Shown: positions 1 to 9,505 of the stretch, piece after piece
Position numbering within the stretch: the stretch's first letter is position 1
How the letters are laid out: every line of letters starts with the position of its first letter
NCBI GenBank assembly: GCA_036362985.1
Contig: JAYGXS010000008.1
Location: 8,065,829-8,129,828, forward strand
Direction of reading: 5' to 3'
DNA length: 64,000 bases
DNA from: Ligula intestinalis
Taxonomy: Eukaryota; Platyhelminthes; Cestoda; Diphyllobothriidea; Diphyllobothriidae
Position numbers and translations under genes: made by a program
Notes under the pieces: model-generated
Databases searched by the model: none
What the model saw: the letters and a program-made list of their open reading frames with translations, nothing else
Told to the model about the DNA's origin: nothing

Positions 1-59
1 GAGAAGTCAAGAAGGCGAAAAATCGTAGTGATGGTATACTACAAACACTGCAACTGTCT

Positions 60-170
60 ATGCAAGAATTACCGGTTTCTGTTGTTGTTCATGCTTATGT
101 CTCCGATGAAGAATCTGCGACGGCCTTCAAAACATCAGGTGAATAAGACTTGTCCCAGCGATCGAACAAC
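60..170 (+). repeat. PLE terminal unit with degenerate hammerhead-type core
   Basis: This stretch matches the 3' terminal sequence of the Penelope-like elements found elsewhere in the window (near 4,780, 10,190 and 40,930). It holds CCGATGA at 103-109, a GAATCTGCGACGG hairpin-like middle, and then AAAACATCAGGTGAATAAG followed by TGTCCCAGCGATCGA. The CUGAUGA element is mutated to CCGATGA and GAAA to AAAA, so a self-cleaving ribozyme is unlikely to be intact. No PLE coding sequence is visible beside it. A CAT/CAC-rich microsatellite follows at about 166-230. Confidence 0.6.
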
Positions 171-230
171 ATCATTATCATCACCACCACCACCATCATC
201 ATCATCTTCGTTTTCATCATCTTCTCAATG

Positions 231-977
231 ACTTCTTCGGACTCGTATGTTCGCTTGTATTGGCTTGTGTGCTTAATAAACGCAAAAAGTACTCCATCTT
301 GCTCCTAACGCGAGCACTTAATTCGTTGACAGTTCAGCACTTTTATGACGCAAATGCGAGCCGAGTCCTTCGCAGGTGCACAATGTTGACGTCAAAAACC
401 CGAGAAAAGCAAATAGGGGCTTTTGAGGAGAAAACATGTCAGGGAAACGATGACGTCAGTTTTGGCCCATCAAACGTCTTCCAGTCTCCCAATACGCTAA
501 AAGTCGTGCGTAGAGAAACTGCGAAAGGCAAAACTTCTCCCTCAAGAGAAGTTCGAAACTACTTTGCTGCAGAAAGAAAAAAAATGGTTTCACACATTTA
601 TGGGGGGTTGTGTGTGTTTGGAGCCATCCTAACAGGCTTGCTCGCATGTAGCCCTGGCGAGACGCACTTACACCACGTGATTGGTTCACCCACACATACA
701 AAGCAATTGGTGACTCAGCGCACAGCTGCGGCTAGGCTTAGGGCTAGCCGGAAAGCCAATCGAGTCGCTACTCGCTCGAGGACACAATTTGATTGGTTCG
801 ATCTTGTAACGATTGTTTGCTTAAATATCCTGTACTAAGTACGCAACAAAGACTTTCTTTGCTTGGGGAATTGAAAAAAGCATATGCGATGGCAAAAATC
901 TCGCCGTTTTGGCAACATTACAACACTGTGTGGAAGGTCAAAACAAGAAGAAAAGCATGCCAGTGAAAGTAACCTAC
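231..977. other. Unassigned stretch, probably SENP intron
   Basis: No conserved protein, RNA or element is recognised on either strand. The 192-codon plus-strand open frame here has no recognisable motif and is treated as chance. Because the next SENP exon (with the catalytic Cys) was not found, this is presumably intron of that minus-strand gene. Confidence 0.4.
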
Positions 978-1057
978 AGCAGAATATCCAGACAGTGATC
1001 ATTTCCGCCGCCCATTGAGTCGTAGTAGGTAAGGGTTTTATTCCTCAGATCGGCAGC
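978..1057 (-). CDS. SENP: SENP exon with catalytic Asp
   Basis: This 80 bp exon follows a pyrimidine-rich tract ending TTTGCATAG and is followed by GTAGGT. It translates as AADLRNKTLTYYDSMGG plus nine further residues and two spare bases. In the family this block directly follows HWCLA and supplies the catalytic aspartate in YYDS. It starts in phase 0, matching the phase-0 end of the exon at 5753-5980. Its two leftover bases require the next exon to supply one; that exon was not found in the window. Confidence 0.9.
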
Positions 1058-4000
1058 CTATGCAAAGAGAAAAGCAAACCGAAAACAAGAATACAGCATT
1101 GAGTAAAAAGCGTAACAAAACACTATATATGACTAAAATTAAACACGATTAGATGCCCGAAGCTGTTACCAGTATGTACTGGGAACCACAGCAGACGCGT
1201 CTACGAATTGCGTTCCCACCCGCCCTCCCGGCGGCCAAGGTCTGCTACACCCATCTCCCTACGTTGGATCAACTCTCCCCTCCGCCCAATCCGTGTTTTT
1301 GATGAGGGAACAGCCCCTCCCGGCCACGCTGCTCCGACTCCTCCTCCTCGCCGCCGGAATCGAGGCCAACACTGGACCTCTCTGGTACTGCTCGTTCTGC
1401 CGAGTCCGTCTGGGCCGCCGCGACTGGTCTGTACCTTGCGGCTCCTGCAATGGCTGGTGCCATCTCCGCTGCAGTGGCCTCGCCACGGCTGCCGATTGGT
1501 CGCCCGCCTTCGCGTGTCCCAGCTGTCCCGTGCCCCCACCGATCTCCATGCCTCCAGCCCGTCCAGTCCTGAACCCAAATCCTCTGGTCTCCGACCTTGC
1601 CTCACCACCTGGTCTTAAAATCTTACAATTCAACGCCAACGGCCTCCTTGGGAAGCTTGACCAGCTCCTGGCCTTCATGCGCTCGCACAGCATAGCTGTG
1701 GCGGCTATCCAAGAGACAAAGTGGTCTAACTCCACTAAGGTCCCTTCCTGTGCCGATTACACGATTGTCCGTCGCGATCGCGGCCGCAAAAAAGGCGGAG
1801 GTTTGGCCTTCCTGGTGGTCAAATCTATTGCCTATCACCAGCTTCCCCTGCTTAAAGCCGATCCCACGGAAGTACTGGCGATTTCCCTTGACATTGGCCC
1901 GGCGCCGCTAACCGTCGTGAACGTGTACATCCCTCCAACTTCCAGTTGTTCTCCTGGTTTCACCGCCTCTATCGCTCCCTACTTACCTTCTGGAGACAGT
2001 TTGGTGCTAGGTGACTTCAACGCTCACCATGACCTATGGTGCTCTAACTTGGCAGCCGACCCCCGAGGAGAAGCTCTGGCTGATGAAATAGAACACACCC
2101 CCTTTGCCGTTCTCAACGAGAACAGCCAAACGCGGCTCCCGACCAACGGCGCCTCCAGCTCGCCCGATGTTTCCCTCGCCAGTCTCAGTCTGGTAGCCTC
2201 CACCATGTGGAACACAGAAATCAGCCTGGGTAGCGACCACCTCCCCATTGTGCTCGAATTGGCCACCGCCGCCGAGCGTATCAAGGCCCCCAACCGGCAC
2301 TTCATTAATTTCAAGAAAGCCAATTGGGCAGCGTTCACGACCGAATGCGAAGCCGAGATCGATGGCCTACCGCCTCCCACCTGTGTCCACATGGCGGTGC
2401 GAGCCCTTCGTCGACTACTCCTGGCAGCAGCAAGTCACCACATCCCTAACGGCCGCATTCCCTTTCTCCGTCCTAACTATCCGCCCGAAGCCTCCCGCCT
2501 GGAACGAGAGAGAGACGAAATACGAGCGCGTGATGCCAGTGACCTGCGCGTTGGCGAACTGAATGGCTTAATCACTAAGACTATCAACGATGGCAAGCGC
2601 CAACGCTGGCATGAACTAATTTCATATTGCAATTTCAGCGGCAACTCAGCTGCCACTTGGAAGCTTTTACGCAACCTGACCAAACCCTGGGCTGATACAT
2701 CAAACCGGTCTATTAGCTTTGGGGACGGCAAGTTCATTTCCAACAACGGTAAGATCGCCGCGAAGATGAGCAAGCTGTTCTCGCCCCGCTCGGCGCCCAG
2801 TCCCAAAAGCCAGCGCCCCCTTCTTCGCCTCCTCCATAAAGCCCCGCCCCCAGACATTTCCTTTTCGGCTGATGCCATCCTCACCGCCGTCAAGAAAATG
2901 AGAGCTTCGAAAGCCCTAGGACCAGATGGTCTGGCGCCTATCCATGTGCGCCACATCGGCCCGAAGGTGGCTGCCTACCTTGCCGCCCTCTTCAACCTTT
3001 CACTGGGAACTTAAATCATCCCTGATTGCTGGCGCCAGTCGATCATTATCCCCCTGGTCAAAGCGGGTAAGGACCCCTGCCTAGCGACCTCTTATCGTCC
3101 AATTGCCCTCCTCAGTCCATTGGCGAAGATCCTGGAACGGCTCATCCACCCAATTCTGACGTCTGTGGCGGACCTATCTTGCCACCAACATGGTTTCCGA
3201 TCGGGTCGTGGAACTACAACGGCGCTCTTCGAGCTCAGCGACGCTATCCTCGAGGGCTTAAATCAACAGAAGCCCGCTTCGCGGACCATGGCAGTCTCAA
3301 TTGACCTGTCACGAGCCTTTGACTGCGTTCGCCACGATCAGCTCCTGCAGGACTTGGTCTCGTTGAACGTCCCGACTGGCCTGGTCCGATGGTTGGCGGC
3401 TTACATCCGTGGCCGTCACGATCGTGTCCTCTTCCGGGGCGCTCTCTCTAAGCCCCGTAAGCAGACCTGCAGCGTCCCTCAAGGCTCTGTACTCAGCCCG
3501 ACGCTCTTTAACATCTACATGCGAGAGCTCCTACTCCCCCGGGCACCTGTGCAAGTGGTATCCTATGCGGACGATGGTACGTTCTTTTGCCGGCACCATG
3601 ACATCGATCAGGCTGCACAGCTCCTCACGGAGTTCATGCCTGTTGTCGAAAACTTCCTCACCCAGCGCGGAATGACGATCTCGGCAGCCAAGTCGTCCGT
3701 AATTGTTGTTACGCTTGATCCGAAGGAGTTTAATCGTCACCCGGTCATCACCGTCAATGGGGCGTCTTTACCGCTCGTCAGCAAGCCCAAACTCCTTGGT
3801 GTGCGTTTTGATCCGCTCTTCACGTTCGCAGACCATGCCAGGGAGACCGCAAGCAAAGTAAGCCGCTGCACCAAGGTCCTCAAGGCTCTAGCAGGCACAT
3901 CCTGGGGCTGCGCGAAAGAGACTCTGTCGACTGCTTTCAAGGCGCTGGCCAAGCCGCACCTCACTTATGCGGCATCAATCTGGTCCCCTACGATGAGCTC

Positions 4001-7000
4001 TTCCAGCCTCCGCCGCATCCAGTCAGCCCAAAACGCTGCCCTCCGCACGATCACGGGTTGCTATAAAATGTCGCCTATAGATCATCGTCATGCGGAGGCT
4101 TCTGTTCTACCGGTCGCCCATCACAACACTCTCCTTAGCCAGCAGTTCTGGTGGAGTTGTTCGCAACCCGGCCATCCCAATCATCACCGTTGCACCGCTC
4201 CCGAGCCCTGCCGCAACGTCCGGCCGTCTATTCGAGCACTCCACAAGGAAGCTGTTGCCTCGTCTCTCGCGGATCTACCTGTTGATAGCTCTGCCACCAA
4301 GACAGGCTTCCAGCGTCTCCACCAGAGATTCGTTGTCGAGGAGAAACAAGGTTACCGTCTCCCGGTCCTTTTGGGTGGCTATCCACCTCCGATTGCGGCC
4401 TCCGAACGATATCTCCCGAGGGTCACTCGCTGTACCCTGGCGCAGCTACGCAGTGGCTACTGCATGCTCCTTCGCCAGTACCAGCACCGGCTCGACCCAT
4501 CCATACCCGACTGCTGTCCCGACTGCAGCGTCTCGCCGCATGACTGCCGTCATCTCTTCGCCTGCAGTTCCCGGCCAGGCACCCACCTCACTCCCGCGGA
4601 CCTGTGGCTCAAGCCGGTCGAGGTCGCGGCCTTTCTCCGTCACCCAACTACTCCCAGTTTGGATTCCGGCGGGGATTCCTGATCCAACTATGGGCTACGA
4701 CACACACACACCAGTATGTACTGCAAACACGGCTACTACAAATAAAGCTAGCCGTTTCTGCTACAGCTTTTTGCTTATGTCTCTGATAAAAAATTCGCGA
4801 CGGATGTCGAAACGGCAGGCGAATAAAAGTGTTGTACCAGTAAACGAATATTCTACTCAAAGCCACCAACGTTCTAACTATTGTCATTACTGTTGTAACG
4901 GTAGCCAAGACTGAGGTGTCACCGCCTATGTACGCCTTGTGTGAGTCCCCAAGGCACAACACGACAAGAAGTGGGCGAAGGCAGATGTCTTTGAGTGTCA
5001 TTGGTACAGCATATTTAGGACAACAAACACGTGTAATACAATTTCCATCGAGCCAATCAGCGTAGACGCCGGCACGATTGGCTGGTGACTCAGTGACTGA
5101 ATGTAGCTTGAAATTTAAAGTATTGATTGATTGTCCGGCCCTATGCGTTCGCACGCGTGTAGACCGATCGGTAGCCTACTGTTCGCCCAGCAACTTGCCA
5201 CCTGTATGGTAGCCTTTAGGTCCATCCTAACAAGGACTTCTCGCTAGCCACACGTCTTTCCTCCAGAAATGTGGATTTTTATCTGGCAACTACCTCCGCG
5301 TCTCCAGAGTTGTAGCCCCTGTCCTGTCCTTGACATGTCCGGAACAAGATTTATTTTCAAAGCTTTTAAACAGGTTTTGCTTGAGGATCTGTGCCCTATA
5401 ATATTCACCATTCACTCGTTGACCCTGTGGTACAATGCCAAAGGCTCGCGAAAGCGGTGGAGACACTGATAAAATAAGCCAGATAATCATCCAGCCAATT
5501 GATCACAGATTCTTTGAACAAACACACAAACAGTAAAACGAGCAAAGGAGCTGACACCCGATTACGGCCACACAAGCGATATATGGTCCGCATGGTCTGA
5601 GTGGACAGTGTTCAAGTTTAGTAGGGGGCAAGGAACGTCAAGTTTTAAAAGTAATCGAGCGAAAGGCTTTAAACCTATCTGATTTATGAATATAGTAATC
5701 TAGTTAACCAAAAACGGTGGGGGGGGGGGTGAAGAGCATTGAAACTACTCACTGCTAAACACCAGTGGATACCACGATCGTGGATGGGGATCAACACCAA
5801 GTCATGCTCGAAGAGGTTGATCTGACGTGTCCACCGGCGCACACCCTGGTAGCCCGTCCCGGAAGCGAGTTTGGCGTAGAAGAAGGTAGACATAACAGCC
5901 ACTCGAGGCAGAGTGAAACCCTCAGCTTTGCGCACCCGTTGACTGCGATGGAAGAGCAGCTGCATGTAGAAATTGATGACCTGCGCAAGGAGAGAGGGAT
6001 GCAAACACGTCAATTGAAGAGAAGGAAAAAAAACACCCGGTACTTATCAAGGTCATTCGTTTAATACGATTTCAGTCGCCTACCATGTCGCTGAGCCAAT
6101 TGGTGGAAGTCAAGGTCATTATCTCTCGCCGAGTGACTGCCAAGCGGAAGCTGTTCACGAGTACAGTGTCCGGCCCCGCAGAACGCAGGGTCTTTTCAAC
6201 AAAATCGAGTTGACTGTCTGAAAGAACTGCAAACGAAACACGCTCAAAAATTAGGCGACTGCGGTGGTCAGAAAGGAGGAGTCAGATGGATGCAGAGTGC
6301 AGCTTACCGGGGAGTGGCCGTTTTGTCGGTGGTCGTTTGTAGGGCAGCTCTTGTGGTATCGGCTGTGGTTTCAGGTAGGGATCCTGCAAAACGGGAGGTG
6401 TCTGCAGAAGGCAGGCCAAACGGCTGCTCAGGGCATCGATTTTGGCTCTTTCAGCAGCCTTTCTCTAAATTAAAAAAAACGGAGAAAATATATGGACGTT
6501 CTTCGACGTGCTGGTGTGCAGAAAAGACGGCGAGGAACTAGAAAAAACACTTAACAGGAAGGCGACGAATGCCTATCGTATTCTGAATTACCACAGCAAC
6601 CACCACCGCCTCGCACAAACGCAGCTGGGAACCACAGCAGACGCGTCTTCGACCGCGTTCCCACCCGCTCTCAGAGCGGCCAAGGTCTGCTACACCAAAC
6701 CTCCCTATGATGGATCCACCTCTTCTCCTCTCCATCTGTTTTTTTATGACATAGCAGCCCCTCCCGACTATGCTGCTCCGACTCCTCCTCCTCGCCGCCG
6801 GGATTGAGGCACACCCGTTGGGGTTCCGGATCCAACAAGGGCTACTTGCCTGCCTGCCTACAAACGCAGCTGCGTGGGAACGCTATATCGTCGAGTAGAA
6901 AGCCACTGCAGCGAACCAACCGACAAGGGCGAGGTCCAGTTCCTGCGGAAACTTTTCACGACGAATAGATATTCTGGCACGCTCATCGAAAAATACAGGC

Positions 7001-8703
7001 GAGGAGCCAAACGAAGGAAACCAACGGTGCAGCCAGAACAGACACGCTGGCGAGCAATACAATATATTGCTAGTGTATGTGAGGAACTCGCTCGATTGGT
7101 CAGTGAATTTGGGATTGGCGTCGCTCACAGACCGGAAGCGACAATCGGCAGAAAACTCGTGCAGCTTAAAGATCCGATGCCCGTTAACCAAAAATCCGGT
7201 GTCATCTACCGCACCAACTGCCTTTGTAATCAAGCAAATTATGTTGGTGAAACCGGCAAACGGGTTCTCACGAGAATGCACCAGCACGAACTCGCCGTGG
7301 GACGGAATGACAAGCTTTGTTTGGTAGTCGCTCGCGCATCCACGCCAGGGCGCGGTTTCAACTTCGAACGCGTGAGAATACTGGGTCAATCAGACGATCG
7401 AATCTCACGCCTGCTTTAGGAGGCACGGCACTCGCTCGCGGATTCTATTAATAGGTAGATCGATCTTCCGGATGCGTAGCTGGCGTTGCGAGAGCAAATG
7501 GATGGCGGAGCTGAGCTAAATATGCAGTGAGCTGTACACTTTTTTATTCGTGTGAGTCGAAACATCGAGAAAATAAACAACCAGTCACAGAGGACGTTTT
7601 CCCATCTTCTATATACATTAATATAGATATAATATATACGCATATTATGGAACTGTATTATTATATATGGAACTTGGCTGTTCATCCGATCTATCTGGTA
7701 AGGGCACATACTTGTCCCGGAAGTGCCTTGAGGCTCGTACTTGAGCGATATCAGGCTTGTCGCTTAGCGACCTCAGAATATGATAAAGTGGATCCGACGA
7801 AGACAAGGGAGACCGGAATGGCCATTTCTGGCTTGTTAGCCGTCATCAGCCAGTCATACCCAGACCCAACTGGTGCACCAACAGAGGCTCGAACTAGCCA
7901 CCTTTTGATCAGAGTCTAACGTCCTAACCATTGAGCCACGAGCTAATTGTCTTGCCGGTTTAGGTCGAGGGATATTGGCACTCGTTGATGGACTTTCACC
8001 GACCGCTAACGGAACTCACTCGTTCCACTTTTTATTGGGCCTCGACAAAGATTCTGGCAGCTTGTAGTATAGGCAGATAGTATTGCCAGCAAAGATAAGG
8101 GAGACTTGAATGACCATTTCTGGCTTATTAGCCAGACTTTAGAGGGCAGATTTAGCTCTTCATCAAGGCTTTTACCTTTTATAATAAACATCTGAGTGCC
8201 GTTTCCTCTGCCACAAAAACGAGTTGCTGCATCCGGTGCGACAATTAACCCCATTAAGCCTGCCTTAATGTTCGTGGATATACATATACATGTCCACGGA
8301 GCGCAATTTTTTGCACCTAGAGCCTGTCACTCAGTCAAAACTTCAGTGTATGGCAAGGACACTGGAAATTACGCCTGCGATCATCACAACTACGAAAAGG
8401 TGAGCGGAAAAGAACGAGGCGGGGAGGGGCAAACCTTTGACTCCCAGAATTCCACCGTTGCCTCCAATTCTGCTCGGGTCTGCTCACGTCTGGCAGCATC
8501 TAAGGAGGAGGAGGCGGTCGGAGACTCGGCGAATGCCTTCAGCCAGGTGCTGGACAGGTAGGGCGTATTACGCACTGCTTCGCACCATTCCGCAGCGGCC
8601 GCTGTTGAGGCAGTAGTCGGACGTGCGATCTGTCGTTCGCCGACTGCAGGCACCAAATCAAGGTCTAAGGAAGTGGTAGCTGTTATTGCTGTTGCAGGTG
8701 AAG
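978..8703 (-). CDS. SENP: SENP/Ulp1-type SUMO-specific cysteine protease, five internal exons
   Basis: SENP/Ulp1 proteases (peptidase family C48) mature SUMO and remove it from substrates, mostly in the nucleus. Exons read on the minus strand at 8703-8435, 6464-6308, 6226-6084, 5980-5753 and 1057-978. Each begins after AG and ends before GT, and phases agree at all four junctions. Diagnostic motifs run in family order: NWLSDM/VINFYM, then TFFYAKL, GYQGVRRWTR, the catalytic-His motif IHWCLA, and TYYDSMGG with the catalytic Asp. The Gln and Cys (…DCG…) part is missing because the gene runs off the left end. Intron lengths are about 1,970, 81, 103 and 4,695 bp; the two long ones carry retroelement insertions. 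Gene identity is strong; the SENP1/2 versus other subtype call is inference. Confidence 0.9.
1168..1181. repeat. Left target-site duplication of Jockey-type element A
   Basis: ACCAGTATGTACTG here is repeated exactly at 4710-4723. The two copies bracket element A, as expected from target-primed insertion. The repeated sequence belongs to the older PLE 3' region that continues at 4724. Confidence 0.9.
1182..4709 (+). mobile_element. Jockey-type non-LTR retrotransposon A, full-length
   Basis: The element is 3,528 bp and bounded by perfect 14 bp TSDs. It starts GGAACCACAGCAGACGCGTC and ends in a short GGGCTACGACACACACACAC tail instead of poly(A). The same 5' start and a similar 3' end recur in the deleted copy at 6628-6859, which confirms both boundaries independently. 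One long ORF covers nearly all of it. It sits in the 4.7 kb SENP intron in the opposite orientation to the gene, inserted into an older PLE 3' region. With one stop codon and exact TSDs it is probably one of the younger insertions here. Confidence 0.9.
1293..4682 (+). pseudogene. Jockey-type ORF: zinc cluster, AP endonuclease, reverse transcriptase; one internal stop
   Basis: About 1,129 codons form one frame, broken only by TAA at 3012-3014. The N-terminus has GIEANTGPLWYC and a PHD-like Cys/His cluster (C-x2-C, C-x2-C, WCHLRC) near residues 25-75. The APE-type endonuclease follows (LKILQFNANG, IQETKW, LGDFNAHHDLW, SDHLPI). The reverse transcriptase has ALGPDGLAP, SYRPIALLS, DLSRAFDCV, SVPQGSVLSP and the catalytic SYADDGTFF. 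The C-terminus ends in a Cys/His knuckle (CCPDCSVSPHDCRHLFAC). The frame is open upstream of the chosen Met at 1293, so the true start is uncertain. Clade placement as Jockey-type rests on these motifs only. Confidence 0.88.
4710..4723. repeat. Right target-site duplication of element A
   Basis: Exact copy of 1168-1181, directly after the CA-rich tail of element A. Confidence 0.9.
4724..4860 (+). repeat. PLE 3' terminal unit, target of element A
   Basis: CAAACACGGCTACTAC through CCGTTTCTG and CTTATGTCTCTGATAA aligns with 30-110 of this window, the PLE terminal unit. CTGATAA at 4783-4789 and GAAA at 4809-4812 are a one-base-degenerate hammerhead core, followed by GGCAGGCGAATAAAAGTG. Element A lies in this unit, so this PLE is the older insertion. 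Confidence 0.65.
4905..5060 (+). repeat. Interspersed repeat R3, copy 1
   Basis: About 150 bp here (TGTCACCGCCTATGTACGCC, then CCTTGTGTGAGTCCCCAAGG and ACAAGAAGTG) match 62,845-63,000 with moderate divergence. No coding potential, terminal repeats or tail is evident. Class unknown. Confidence 0.6.
5405..5593 (-). pseudogene. Possible reverse-transcriptase remnant
   Basis: Minus-strand frames read NWLDDYLAY and, one frame over, GIVPQGQRVN. These resemble the WxxxYL and GVPQGSVLGP block of CR1-like reverse transcriptases. The match is short, needs a frameshift and lacks YADD, so it is only a candidate. It lies in the SENP intron. Confidence 0.3.
5753..5980 (-). CDS. SENP: SENP exon with catalytic His
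   Basis: Exactly 228 bp (76 codons, phase 0 at both ends). It is preceded by CTCTCTCCTTGCGCAG and followed by the consensus donor GTGAGT. It begins VINFYMQLL, contains STFFYAKLASGTGYQG and VRRWTRQINLF, and ends LIPIHDRGIHWCLA. The His of HWCL is the catalytic histidine of SENP/Ulp1 proteases. The frame has no stop and keeps the strongly conserved core residues, so purifying selection is likely. A G-run lies in the downstream intron near 5,727-5,739. Confidence 0.93.
6084..6226 (-). CDS. SENP: SENP exon, start of the protease fold
   Basis: The exon is 143 bp, between TGTTTCGTTTGCAG and GTAGGC. Its two leading bases complete a codon with the single trailing base of the exon at 6308-6464. It reads LSDSQLDFVEKTLRSAG, then VNSFRLAVTRREIMTLTS and ends NWLSDM. 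In the family this block (acidic helix, F-x-L-x-I-TR, then NWLND) immediately precedes the INFYM helix, which is how the next exon begins. The intron between them is 103 bp. Confidence 0.92.
6308..6464 (-). CDS. SENP: SENP exon, basic linker before the protease domain
   Basis: The exon is 157 bp, after TTTTTTTAATTTAG and before GTAAGC. It reads RKAAERAKIDALSSRLACLL and then a Pro/Lys-rich segment with QPIPQELPYKRPPTKRP. It starts in phase 0 and leaves one base that completes the codon begun in the next exon after an 81 bp intron. The basic stretch could be a nuclear localisation signal (inference). The next intron upstream begins just beyond and contains the PLE at 6,485. Confidence 0.85.
6615..6627. 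repeat. Left TSD of deleted Jockey copy
   Basis: ACAAACGCAGCTG, repeated exactly at 6860-6872. Confidence 0.9.
6628..6859 (+). mobile_element. Internally deleted non-autonomous derivative of element A
   Basis: The 232 bp copy starts GGAACCACAGCAGACGCGTC like element A and follows the 5' part of A (about 1182-1367) to GGGATTGAGGC. It then jumps to the 3' end of A (about 4,660-4,697, TTCCGGATCCAACAAGGGCTAC) and finishes in a TGCC-repeat tail. About 3.3 kb including all catalytic domains is absent. It is flanked by perfect 13 bp TSDs and inserted into PLE P1, so it moved as a short RNA using enzyme supplied in trans (inference). Confidence 0.9.
6860..6872. repeat. Right TSD of deleted Jockey copy
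   Basis: Exact copy of 6615-6627; P1 coding sequence resumes in frame here. Confidence 0.9.
7795..8015 (-). mobile_element. tRNA-derived SINE, copy 1
   Basis: Read on the minus strand, GCTCGTGGCTCAATGGTTAG is an A-box region and GGCTAGTTCGAGCCTC a B-box region. GACTCTGATC between them resembles the anticodon arm of tRNA-Gln(CUG) with one base lost. A body with TGACTGGCTGATGACGG and GGTCTCCCTTGTCTTCG follows. The second copy (57,213-57,460) shares both body and head, including about 70 bp upstream of the tRNA-like part. It lies in a SENP intron. Confidence 0.7.
8053..8140 (-). repeat. Partial SINE body, copy 3
   Basis: TAGTATTGCCAGCAAAGATA and GGGAGACTTGAATGACCATT match the 3' body of the SINE copies at 7,795 and 57,213. 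The tRNA-like head is absent. Confidence 0.6.
8435..8703 (-). CDS. SENP: SENP upstream exon, coiled-coil-like region
   Basis: The exon is 269 bp. A good acceptor (CTCTCTCCCTCGCCAG) precedes it and AAAG|GTTTGC ends it in phase 0, matching the next exon. It begins with an Ala/Thr-rich low-complexity segment, then EWCEAVRNTPYLSSTWLKAF and a charged helix (ARREQTRAELEATVEFWESK) that continues into RKAAERAKIDAL of the next exon. The N-terminal parts of SENPs are poorly conserved, so membership rests on strand, phase and the continuous helix. The exact acceptor could lie slightly downstream; all alternatives have the same phase. Confidence 0.7.
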
Positions 8704-8899
8704 CTGGCGAGGGAGAGAGGTACAACAGCACAGTTACATTTTTATAGAAATGTTTGAAGAAGTACGCGACCGGTTAATCAGAAGAGAAACTCCTGGGGGA
8801 GTTGGTAAACATACCCTCAAAACAAGGCAATCAAATGGACTGTAACCCAGCAGGATCGCCGTCACCGAAAATAAGATTGCAATTTTTTGTGGAGAAAAG

Positions 8900-8960
8900 T
8901 TCTACCCCTAAACGAAAAAATGGAACGTATACGGCTGCACCTGCTAATTCTCTTCGAACC
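8900..8960 (+). repeat. Short repeat shared with 60,850-60,915
   Basis: An AAAAATGGAACGTATACGG-like stretch and the following GCACCTG match the sequence near 60,860. On the plus strand both read KNGT-(Y/F)-T-x-APxN. No known family is recognised. Confidence 0.4.
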
Positions 8961-8974
8961 GATCAGAAACTGCA

Positions 8975-9505
8975 GAGTGAAAAGGAATGCCACTTGGCTA
9001 TGTGAGCGTCAACGTTCTGTTTGACCACCGAATGGAATACGACGAGACACCTGGAAAAGAGAGTACGTGAACACGTACGGGCCTGGTTAAATAAAGGTGA
9101 AACTAAGTCGATCTCGAGCTCTCTTCTCGCACACCTTGGCGATACGAATCACCTTGTCGATACTAGTGAAACCTTTCAGGTTGTCTACCGGACACCAACC
9201 AACTTCTCCAAAGGCCTACGCCAACGGGGGCTGGCTATACGCTAATGAGTCCTGTACTCTGCTGTCAAAAACTCTAACACAAGCCCTGTCCTCTCCGTGA
9301 CCGACGCCAGGTGACGATAGCACATCGCCTCCAGCCACGAGTGGCAGTCGCTCACCCAAAATGCCGACCACATGCGCAGACTGATTAAGTCTGCAGTGGC
9401 CAATAGGCGCCCAGCTCAAATGTTCATTGTTTTGAAAATTTAAAGGCCTGACGAAGAATTGCCGAAAAAATGTTTTGCCTAATAAACTGACTTTGGAATA
9501 CATTT
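8975..9505 (+). mobile_element. Penelope-like element P2, endonuclease and 3' end
   Basis: The frame from 9,021 reads TTRHLEKRVREHVRAWLN, the R-x-HL-x2-R-x2-EH core of a PLE GIY-YIG endonuclease. LLAHLGDTNH and a C-terminal TLTQALSS segment follow. The GIY/YIG strands upstream are scrambled. The 3' end has CTGACGAAGAATTGCCGAAA at about 9,450, a degenerate hammerhead-type core, then CCTAATAAACTGACTTTGG. It differs in sequence from P1, so it is another family. Confidence 0.65.

Larger units (their letters stand above)
6485..7590 (+). mobile_element. Penelope-like element P1, 5'-truncated, with nested insertion
   Basis: Coding remnants read FFDVLVCRKDGE and RKATNAYRILNYHSNHH (RT thumb) up to 6,614. 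They resume after the nested element with CVGTLYRRVESHCSEP, GIGVAHRPEATIGRKL, and a GIY-YIG endonuclease (VIYRTNC, CNQANYVGETGKR, RMHQHELAV). The frame is restored when the insertion and one TSD are removed. The C-terminus decays through stops (INR*IDLPDA*LALREQ, to about 7,510). A PLE-like 3' end with GTCGAAACATCGAG and AATAAA follows at about 7,555-7,590. The RT palm is missing. It lies in a SENP intron, antisense to that gene. Confidence 0.8.

Noticed and set aside
260..838. 192-codon plus-strand ORF
   Set aside because: No motif, odd composition and no splice or start context; it overlaps the presumed SENP intron. Taken as chance.
1259..1735. Long minus-strand ORFs opposite the Jockey-type ORF
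   Set aside because: GC-rich antisense shadows; the plus strand has the clear endonuclease/RT motifs.
4090..4914. 274-codon plus-strand ORF over the end of element A
   Set aside because: Out-of-frame shadow; the true frame ends at 4,682 with the Cys/His knuckle.
8196..8561. 121-codon plus-strand ORF
   Set aside because: Its right half is antisense to the SENP exon at 8,435-8,703, which has splice sites and phase support.
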